Source: Psychrobacillus sp. FSL K6-2836
GTDB taxonomy: Bacteria > Bacillota > Bacilli > Bacillales_A > Planococcaceae
Direction of reading: 5' to 3'
Assembly: GCF_038003085.1 (NCBI RefSeq)
Contig: NZ_JBBOOM010000001.1
Coordinates: forward strand, 3,348,001 to 3,412,000
Length of the DNA: 64,000 bases
This document shows positions 58,242 to 64,000 of this stretch, piece after piece. Position 1 is the stretch's first letter. Each line of letters opens with the position of its first letter. The position numbers and the translations under genes were made by a program. The notes under the pieces were generated by a model, which did not search any database, was not told the origin of the DNA, and was given only the letters and a program-made list of their open reading frames with translations.

Positions 58242-58688
58242 ATGAAACTAGTAGAGATTACGAAGGATAACTGGTTACAAACGGTTCTTTTGACCACTAA
58301 TGAAGACGGGAAGGCAACCATAGTAGAAAAATTTGTAGCATCCAATGCGCTATCTATCGTGCAATCAATTTACGAAACTGGATGGATTGTTAGAGGCGTT
58401 GAGGAAGATGACAAGATTATTGGCTTCACTATGTATGGATTAGATGAAGATACTAAAAATTACTGGATATGTCGATTAATGATTGAACACACCTATCAGG
58501 GGAAAGGCTATGGCAGAAAGGTTGTTCAGATGATATTGGATGAAATGAAACAGATAGATGATTGTGCAACGATTTATCTATCAACGGAGCCAGACAATGA
58601 AGTAGCCATAAGACTATACGAAAGCTTAGGATTCCAAAAAACGGGTAATATCAATGACGGAGAAGCAGAGTTTGTATTGAAATTATGA
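58242..58688 (+). CDS. GNAT N-acetyltransferase, BltD/PaiA-like
   Basis: 148 aa. Acetyl-CoA motif A is MIEHTYQGKGYGRKVVQMIL (about residues 86-105), then STEPDNEVAIRLYESLGFQ. The N-terminal VEITKDNWLQTVLL matches the spermine/spermidine acetyltransferase subgroup, so a polyamine substrate is plausible. GGGGG lies before the ATG. Confidence 0.87.
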   Translation: MKLVEITKDNWLQTVLLTTNEDGKATIVEKFVASNALSIVQSIYETGWIVRGVEEDDKIIGFTMYGLDEDTKNYWICRLMIEHTYQGKGYGRKVVQMILDEMKQIDDCATIYLSTEPDNEVAIRLYESLGFQKTGNINDGEAEFVLKL

Positions 58689-58735
58689 GCGGGGGAGAGT
58701 AAATTGTCCTTTAGTAATTTTAAGTACCGACAAGA

Positions 58736-58767
58736 TAAAAAAACCAACAAACAGTTGGTTTTTTTGT
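58736..58767. terminator. Bidirectional terminator
   Basis: AAAAAAACCAAC and GTTGGTTTTTTTG around a small loop, between the convergent GNAT and membrane-protein genes. Confidence 0.85.
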
Positions 58768-58771
58768 TTGA

Positions 58772-59929
58772 TCAATTTTCAGCAAATTCATTTAGCCTCA
58801 GCTTGACCTCTTCAAATATCGGTGTATGTCGATCAGTAGTGATATCACCACTAATACCTAAATCAGAACCCGGAGAGTACATCAGCACTCCATCCTTATA
58901 CAAAGTAATAGTATACAATGTAGTTCCTATATCTACTGCGTTTGTTAGGTATATTTGATAATTATCCATTTGAGGAAGAGCCTCAGCCCTCTCTTGGCTT
59001 TCTTGCTCTGTTACTTCTTTTATAAAAGGATAGTCAATCATTGTCATGATGGGATTTATTTCATTTTTATCGGATGTGCATCCCGATTCAAATTTTACTT
59101 TTTCTTGCTGGTCAACCATGCGACCATTGAAGCAAAGCGTATCGAAGGATATATCAATTGATGGAGTTCTTACTTCTTCGTTATTTTCAACATATGCGTT
59201 AAAGTTCTCTATTTTCTCTCGAAGTTCTAAGCCTCCACCATCTTTAACTCCATTATAGCTGCCTATTTTTCCAGGCTCTGACGTAGAAAAGATAAATTCT
59301 TCTTTTAATGTATGAAAAATTTTCTGACCTTGGCTATTGGTGAGGGATACCTCTATATTGGGGCGATAGATATTGGGATGATCTTTTTCTTGTACAATTT
59401 TGACGTTTTCTAGGTGCATTTCTATGTCATTATCTATTAAATAATGATTATATTTAAACACCAAATTTGAACTGATCGCATTTGTTAGCATGTTCTCCGT
59501 GAAGTATTCACCAAAAGTGGTTTCATAATAATTCATAAAATCTTTGTATTCCTTTGATTGTAGAAGTTGATCGTACTCTTCTTGGGTCTCTGTTTTCGTT
59601 GAACTTTGGAGGTCCCACCAATCGTTCAATAAGCGTGAAATTTCCATATCTGGTCCATTGTATTCTCTTTCTTGTACTGCTTTTATAACCTCTTCATTGG
59701 AAAGAGGCTGAGCTGATTGTTCAATTTCTGAGGGATTAGTAAAAGTTATGAATAGAAAGGAGGCAATCGCTACTATTGCTAATGAAATAAATGCCGGGAA
59801 TATGTTGCGTTTTCTTTTTGTTTCTATTCTACCTTTTAAGGCTAGCCACGTATTTTGCTTTGCTTCATCTGAACGCTCTACGTTTTTCATTTCCTCAAAA
59901 AGCTCATCGAATTTTTTTGATGGTTTCAT
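58772..59929 (-). CDS. Membrane protein, probable anti-sigma factor of the adjacent ECF sigma
   Basis: 385 aa from the ATG at 59929 (AAGGAGG 8 nt upstream). A short cytoplasmic N-terminus (about 40 residues), one membrane helix (about 44-63) and a large extracytoplasmic domain of about 320 residues. The topology and 26-nt overlap with the sigma gene suggest an anti-sigma factor/sensor. No zinc-binding HxxxCxxC motif is visible, so it is not a ZAS-type anti-sigma. The domain itself is not recognised. Confidence 0.7.
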   Translation of the reverse strand: MKPSKKFDELFEEMKNVERSDEAKQNTWLALKGRIETKRKRNIFPAFISLAIVAIASFLFITFTNPSEIEQSAQPLSNEEVIKAVQEREYNGPDMEISRLLNDWWDLQSSTKTETQEEYDQLLQSKEYKDFMNYYETTFGEYFTENMLTNAISSNLVFKYNHYLIDNDIEMHLENVKIVQEKDHPNIYRPNIEVSLTNSQGQKIFHTLKEEFIFSTSEPGKIGSYNGVKDGGGLELREKIENFNAYVENNEEVRTPSIDISFDTLCFNGRMVDQQEKVKFESGCTSDKNEINPIMTMIDYPFIKEVTEQESQERAEALPQMDNYQIYLTNAVDIGTTLYTITLYKDGVLMYSPGSDLGISGDITTDRHTPIFEEVKLRLNEFAEN

Positions 59930-60428
59930 TTGCATAACCTCCTTCCTGATGATATTTCTTTTTAAGTGCCTCAAGTGCTCGAGTCATTTTCATCTTTACT
60001 TTTGCCTCAGTCCAGCCAAGTATATAGGCTGTTTCTTGGATGGAACACTCTTGTATTTTGCGTAGGAGCAAGACTTCTTGATAATCTTTTTTTAGTTTAT
60101 ATAAGGAGTCGTACATCTTAGCAAGCTGTTCCTTTCGTTCATATCGACTTTCTGGTGATAGTGCATTTGTTTCTAAATCATGTTCTTTATCAAAGGTGAA
60201 AAATTGTATTACCCTTTTCCTTCGAAAATAGTCATAGGTCAAATTTCTTGCTATTTTTAATAGCCAAGTGGCAGTTGAAGCTTGCTTGTTAAAGCCGTCT
60301 AGCCCTTTATATGCTTTATAAAATGTTTCTTGTGTGAGATCCTCGGCACATTCTTTTTGACGGACAAGATAGTATATATAGCTATAAACTCTATCGCTAT
60401 GCTCTTTGTATAGCTGTTCCATTTCCAT
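59904..60428 (-). CDS. ECF-type sigma factor (second)
   Basis: 174 aa. Region 2: DRVYSYIYYLVRQKECAEDLTQETFYKAY and WLLKIARNLTYDYFRRKR. Region 4: LKKDYQEVLLLRKIQECSIQETAYILGWTEAKVKMKMTRALE. GGGAGGT precedes the ATG. It resembles the SigX/YlaC type but has not been matched to one. It differs clearly from the first sigma factor. Confidence 0.9.
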   Translation of the reverse strand: MEMEQLYKEHSDRVYSYIYYLVRQKECAEDLTQETFYKAYKGLDGFNKQASTATWLLKIARNLTYDYFRRKRVIQFFTFDKEHDLETNALSPESRYERKEQLAKMYDSLYKLKKDYQEVLLLRKIQECSIQETAYILGWTEAKVKMKMTRALEALKKKYHQEGGYANETIKKIR

Positions 60429-60565
60429 CTTCTGACCTCCCCTTATTGCAATAGACGAACGGATAAATAAAAAGTATCGCTTTTATTTTACCTTATGAGG
60501 GAATAACAATTTCAAAAAGACTATAATAAACATAAATCAAATGAGTTTTGGAAGGATGGTATAAA

Positions 60566-60796
60566 ATGATTGTCCATTTTTACACAAGGCCAGGCTGTCA
60601 TTTATGTGATGATGCAAGGCTTATGTTGAAGCTTGTAAGAGAAGATGTCGTGTTTGACATAAATGAAGTAAATATCGAAGAAGATGATGCACTACATGAA
60701 AAATATATGCTGATGATTCCTGTCATCGTATTGGAAGATGAAATTATTCAATATGGGCAAGTAGATTACGCGACTATTTTGGAAGCATTACTTTGA
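60566..60796 (+). CDS. Glutaredoxin-family protein
   Basis: 76 aa from the ATG at 60566 (GGAAGGATGG upstream). The active site is Cys11-His-Leu-Cys14 in TRPGCHLCDDARLML, with the cis-Pro in IPVIVLEDE. It is a small thiol-disulfide protein (DUF836-like). A gene of this kind often sits just before cggR in Bacillales. Confidence 0.88.
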   Translation: MIVHFYTRPGCHLCDDARLMLKLVREDVVFDINEVNIEEDDALHEKYMLMIPVIVLEDEIIQYGQVDYATILEALL

Positions 60797-60809
60797 TGAT
60801 TCTACAGGT

Positions 60810-60922
60810 AATCGCAAGTTAATGGGGCCAAATCGCAAGATCCACGTCCCAAACCGCAATATAGGATCAGATAATCGCAAGATCCAATCCCCAAACCGCA
60901 ATATAGATAGGTAGAATCGCAA
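60810..60922 (+). repeat. AATCGCAA array, six units at exactly 21 bp
   Basis: AATCGCAA or AACCGCAA starts at 60810, 60831, 60852, 60873, 60894 and 60915, every step exactly 21 bp. Linkers alternate between GATCCA-CCCCA and TATAG types. This is the reverse complement of the motif in the 42.5-kb array. Noncoding, between the glutaredoxin gene and the cggR promoter. Confidence 0.93.
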
Positions 60923-60972
60923 TATAAGTATTTATGTGACGCATTTCTGGATTAAATTTGTTCACAATTCTG

Positions 60973-61001
60973 TTTCAAATTCTTGCTATTGGGAATATAC
61001 T
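60973..61001 (+). promoter_or_regulatory. Promoter of cggR-gapA
   Basis: TTTCAA (60973-60978), 17 bp, TATACT (60996-61001). The CggR operator lies downstream, so repression would act on the elongating or initiating polymerase. Confidence 0.6.
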
Positions 61002-61042
61002 AATGTATCCTTAATTTAGAAATAAATTTTTTTTAAGCACAT

Positions 61043-61077
61043 GGGACAAAAAAAGTAGTGGTGGGACAAAAATGTCG
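61043..61077 (+). promoter_or_regulatory. CggR operator
   Basis: TGGGACAAAAA occurs at 61043 and 61063, a direct repeat at 20-bp spacing, with TGTC at 61074. It resembles the B. subtilis CggR operator (GGGAC-N6-TGTC twice). Confidence 0.75.
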
Positions 61078-61098
61078 CAGTCAGTTGGGATGTGAAAA

Positions 61099-62136
61099 AT
61101 GGATTCGTTACTACAGGCTCAGTTAAAGCTAATGCCTGAGATGAACATCTTGTTACAAAAAAGGTATCGAATACTCCAAACGATTCAATTGTCTCCAGGG
61201 TACGGCCGAAGAGTGATCGGTGACCTTTTAGGATTGTCGGAAAGAGAAACTAGAAAAGAATTAGACTTTTTGCGCAATCAGGGATTTATAGAAATATCGA
61301 GAGATGGAGCTAGTATAACTTCTAGTGGAAATGATTTATTGATAGAGCTTAAAGAAGTTGTACGAGAATGGTCTGGTAGATTGCAGCTCGAACAATCACT
61401 TGTAAGTTATTTAAATATAAAAGAAGTGATAATTGTACCGGGAGATGTAGATACTAATACGAATACTGCAATGCTTCAGTCACAAGAAGCAGCAAAATAT
61501 TTGGAAAGTATTTTATCGGATGAGTCCATCATAGCTGTAACTGGCGGAACAACGATTGCTTCCATTTCGAATTATGTTCATCAAACTGACAAGTGGAAGC
61601 GACTATTATTTATAGCTGCAAGAGGTGGAGTTGGTAAGGATGTTCGGCTTCAAGCCAATACAATAGCCTCTCTATTTGCCAATAAAATGAATGGTTCTTA
61701 TCGAACGTTATACATGCCGGATAGCCTGAGTGAGGAAGCTTACTCTACGATGAAAAATGAACCATTTATAAAAGAAATGATGGATTTATACGAACGAACT
61801 AATATCATCATTCATGGTATTGGGGATGCACTTGAAATGGCTCGCCGTAGAAATTCAAGTTTAGAAGAAATGCAACGCTTGAAGGAAATCGGTGCAGTTA
61901 GTGAAGCCTTTGGGTATTACTTTAATAACCAAGGGGAAGCAGTACACAGAATTCGCACAATTGGAGTTCAACTAAAACAATTAGGAAATATGGAGCATCT
62001 TCTAGCAGTAGCTGGAGGCACTAAAAAAGCAAATGCTCTATTATCATATTTTAAACAAGCACCAGCTCAAACGGTTTTAGTTACCGATGAAGGTGCAGCA
62101 CAAGAAATGATTCAAATAATTGAACAAAACAACTAG
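61099..62136 (+). CDS. cggR: Central glycolytic genes regulator CggR (SorC family)
   Basis: 345 aa. The N-terminal winged HTH (about residues 20-80; QKRYRILQTIQLSPGYGRRVIGDLLGLSERETRKELD) is followed by a sugar-phosphate-binding SorC domain (TGGTTIASIS, AARGGVGKDV, TDEGAA). It represses the gapA operon unless bound by fructose-1,6-bisphosphate. It precedes gapA by 12 nt. Confidence 0.96.
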   Translation: MDSLLQAQLKLMPEMNILLQKRYRILQTIQLSPGYGRRVIGDLLGLSERETRKELDFLRNQGFIEISRDGASITSSGNDLLIELKEVVREWSGRLQLEQSLVSYLNIKEVIIVPGDVDTNTNTAMLQSQEAAKYLESILSDESIIAVTGGTTIASISNYVHQTDKWKRLLFIAARGGVGKDVRLQANTIASLFANKMNGSYRTLYMPDSLSEEAYSTMKNEPFIKEMMDLYERTNIIIHGIGDALEMARRRNSSLEEMQRLKEIGAVSEAFGYYFNNQGEAVHRIRTIGVQLKQLGNMEHLLAVAGGTKKANALLSYFKQAPAQTVLVTDEGAAQEMIQIIEQNN

Positions 62137-62148
62137 GAGGAATTTAAA

Positions 62149-63156
62149 ATGACAGTAAAATTAGCGATTAATGGTTTTGGACGTATTGGACGTAAAGTAT
62201 TCAGAGAAGCTTTAGAACAAACAGAGATTGAAGTAGTAGCGATCAATGATTTAACGGATGCTGCAATGCTTGCTCATTTATTGAAATATGATTCAGTTCA
62301 CGGAATCTTCAACGCAGAAGTTTCTTCTGAAGGAGATTACCTTGTAGTAAATGGTAAAAACATTCGCGTATTCGCTGAAAAAGATCCTGCAGCATTACCG
62401 TGGAAAGAACAACAAGTAGATATCGTTATTGAGTGTACAGGTATTTTCAGTACAACTGATAAAGCTAGCAAGCATATTGAAGCTGGAGCTAAAAAAGTAA
62501 TTTTATCACAACCTGCTAAAGACGATATGCCTACATTCGTTATGGGTGTAAATGCTGATCAATACAACCCAGCAACTGATCATGTAATTTCAAACGCTTC
62601 TTGTACTACTAACTGTTTATCACCAATTGCAAAAGTTTTACAAGATCAATTTGGTATCAAACGTGGAATGATGACAACAATCCATTCATATACAAATGAC
62701 CAACGTATTTTAGACTTACCGCATAGCGATTACCGTCGTGCTCGTGCAGCAGCAGAATCTATGATTCCTACAACAACAGGAGCAGCAGCAGCAGTAGCTA
62801 AAGTACTTCCTGAGTTGAAAGGGAAATTAGATGGTATGGCAGTTCGTGTACCAACTCCAAACGTATCAATCGTAGACTTTGTTGCTGAATTAGATAAAAA
62901 CGTTACAGTAGAAGAATTGAATGCAGCTTTAAAACAAGCTTCTGACAATGAGTTAAAAGGAATCTTGGATTATAATGAACTTCCATTAGTTTCTAGAGAC
63001 TATAACGGAAATACAGCTTCATCTACAGTTGATGGGCTTTCTACTATGGTACTTGAAGATAATTTAGTAAAAGTATTAGCATGGTATGATAACGAATCAG
63101 GATATTCTGCGCGTTGTATCGACCTAGCACTACTTATGGCTAATAAAGGACTATAA
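62149..63156 (+). CDS. gapA: Glyceraldehyde-3-phosphate dehydrogenase (glycolytic, NAD)
   Basis: 335 aa. GFGRIGR at residues 7-13; catalytic Cys152 in SNASCTTNCLSP; His in IHSYTNDQ. AGGAGGA lies before the ATG. Codon use looks more biased (GTA, TTA, GCT) than neighbours, as in highly expressed genes. Confidence 0.98.
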   Translation: MTVKLAINGFGRIGRKVFREALEQTEIEVVAINDLTDAAMLAHLLKYDSVHGIFNAEVSSEGDYLVVNGKNIRVFAEKDPAALPWKEQQVDIVIECTGIFSTTDKASKHIEAGAKKVILSQPAKDDMPTFVMGVNADQYNPATDHVISNASCTTNCLSPIAKVLQDQFGIKRGMMTTIHSYTNDQRILDLPHSDYRRARAAAESMIPTTTGAAAAVAKVLPELKGKLDGMAVRVPTPNVSIVDFVAELDKNVTVEELNAALKQASDNELKGILDYNELPLVSRDYNGNTASSTVDGLSTMVLEDNLVKVLAWYDNESGYSARCIDLALLMANKGL

Positions 63157-63244
63157 GATTTTCGTATTTGACTAGGAAAGACACATAAGATGAATGTGAT
63201 TTTACGTGGCGAATCGATAGAATTACCTCTATAATAAAAGAGGG

Positions 63245-63281
63245 TAAAGGAGCCAGGGATTACCCCTAGCTCCTTTTTTTA
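63245..63281 (+). terminator. Terminator between gapA and pgk
   Basis: AAAGGAGC-AGGG pairs with CCCCT-GCTCCTTT, followed by TTTT. It would let gapA be expressed more than pgk. Confidence 0.85.
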
Positions 63282-63290
63282 ACAGCATGT

Positions 63291-63408
63291 GTCTAGCTCC
63301 TGCGCCTAGCACCTCGAGTCGTTTCAGAATGTCGGATAAAGGCAAAAGACGCCTTTACCGCCATTCTTCCAACGCTTTTCGGTGCTTGAGTAGGCGCTTG
63401 CGCTTTTC
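63291..63408 (+). repeat. Hairpin repeat (GCGCCTAG...TAGGCGC type)
   Basis: About 118 bp with outer arms AGCTCCTGCGCCTA and TAGGCGCTTGCGCTT, and an inner hairpin GAATG-GG-AAAGGC/GCCTTT-CC-CATTC. Elements like this, with GCGCCTAGC and GGCGCTTGCGCTTTTC, are common between genes in Bacillales. Confidence 0.7.
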
Positions 63409-63430
63409 AAAATATAAGGAGGCTTATCTC

Positions 63431-64000
63431 ATGAAGGTAAAACAAACAATGAGCGATGTAGCTTTACAAGGAAAACGTGTATTTTGTCGTGTAGACTTCA
63501 ACGTACCAATGGAAGATGGAGCAATCACAGATGATACGAGAATTCGTGCAGCACTACCAACGATTAATAATTTAATCGAACAGGGTGCGAAAGTAATCCT
63601 TGCTAGCCATATGGGACGACCTAAAGGTGAAGTGAAGGAAGATTTACGTTTGACTAAAGTTGGAGAGCATTTAGCAAAACTTTTGGATAAGCCAGTAAAA
63701 AAACTAGATGAATCTATTGGAGAAACTGTAGAGAATGCAGTTTCAGCTATGAATGATGGAGAAATCGTATTATTAGAAAATGTTCGCTTTCATGCAGGTG
63801 AAGAGAAGAATGATGCGGAGCTAGCAAAGTCCTTTGCAAAGCTTGCTGATGTTTACGTAAATGATGCATTTGGTGCTGCACATCGTGCACATGCTACGAC
63901 AGAAGGTATCGCAAAATTACTTCCTGCGGTTTCAGGGCTATTGATGCAAAAAGAGTTAGATGTATTAGGCAAAGCTTTAGCAGAGCCTGAACGTCCATTT
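63431..64000 (+). CDS. pgk: Phosphoglycerate kinase (N-terminal part)
   Basis: 190 codons, cut by the window end. The N-domain has [25 protein letters not shown] and [16 protein letters not shown], then [16 protein letters not shown], all substrate-binding elements. AAGGAGG precedes the ATG. It transfers phosphate from 1,3-bisphosphoglycerate to ADP. It follows gapA as in B. subtilis. Confidence 0.97.
   Translation, partial: MKVKQTMSDVALQGKRVFCRVDFNVPMEDGAITDDTRIRAALPTINNLIEQGAKVILASHMGRPKGEVKEDLRLTKVGEHLAKLLDKPVKKLDESIGETVENAVSAMNDGEIVLLENVRFHAGEEKNDAELAKSFAKLADVYVNDAFGAAHRAHATTEGIAKLLPAVSGLLMQKELDVLGKALAEPERPF

Overview
The window looks like the chromosome of a low-GC, Gram-positive, spore-forming-type Bacillales bacterium. 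The closest fit is the Planococcaceae/Caryophanaceae side (Psychrobacillus- or Lysinibacillus-like). This rests on AT-rich DNA, strong AGGAGG ribosome binding sites, frequent GTG/TTG starts, and long stretches with the gene order of Bacillus subtilis (uvrB-uvrA-yvlB; hprK-lgt-yvoD-ppaX-yvoF-his-yvcD-trxB-yvcI-rapZ-yvcK-whiA-crh; clpP; cggR-gapA-pgk). The genus is an inference; no rRNA is present to settle it.

Region 1 (1-30 kb) is the more variable half. It starts with an ECF sigma factor and the first codons of its probable anti-sigma partner. Then come a YuxL-type S9 peptidase, an amino acid permease, a GNAT-FetA-FetB cassette, an alpha/beta hydrolase, an IS1182-family transposase fragment abutting a TPR gene, and a DGC zinc-binding protein next to an SLC13/TrkA-C transporter. 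A two-component system flanked by two lipoproteins (tandem DUF4822; ankyrin repeats) follows, then a cytosine-deaminase-like amidohydrolase and a yrrT-luxS-mccA-mccB operon turning methyl-cycle products into cysteine. After that are a YjaZ-type metalloprotein, a LysR regulator divergent from two DMT exporters, an Fst/TxpA-like type I toxin-antitoxin locus absent from ordinary gene calls, an enoyl-CoA hydratase, a YuxH-like EAL-HDOD protein and comK.

Region 2 (31-58 kb) is conserved core: excision repair (uvrBA, with a LexA box), HPr kinase, prolipoprotein transferase, phosphatase PpaX, a histidine operon, thioredoxin reductase, the rapZ-yvcK-whiA-crh cluster, clpP with a CtsR operator, and tRNA-Arg(CCG). 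The his operon encodes HisZ, G, D, B, A and IE, but hisH and hisF are both missing from their usual places.

Region 3 (55-64 kb) has a catalase-like peroxidase, a LemA/TPM pair, a second ECF sigma/membrane-protein pair, a small glutaredoxin and the start of the glycolytic operon (cggR-gapA-pgk), with a CggR operator.

The intergenic DNA is unusually structured. Two distant loci (42.5 kb and 60.8 kb) carry arrays of an 8-bp motif, TTGCGATT/AATCGCAA, spaced 21 bp apart (two helical turns). The first array has a 91-bp higher-order period. A second repeat family of about 300-400 bp is present at 21.1, 29.4 and 37.6 kb. A third, GC-rich and MITE-like, resembles the end of the IS1182 fragment. These arrays are the best candidates for something undescribed.
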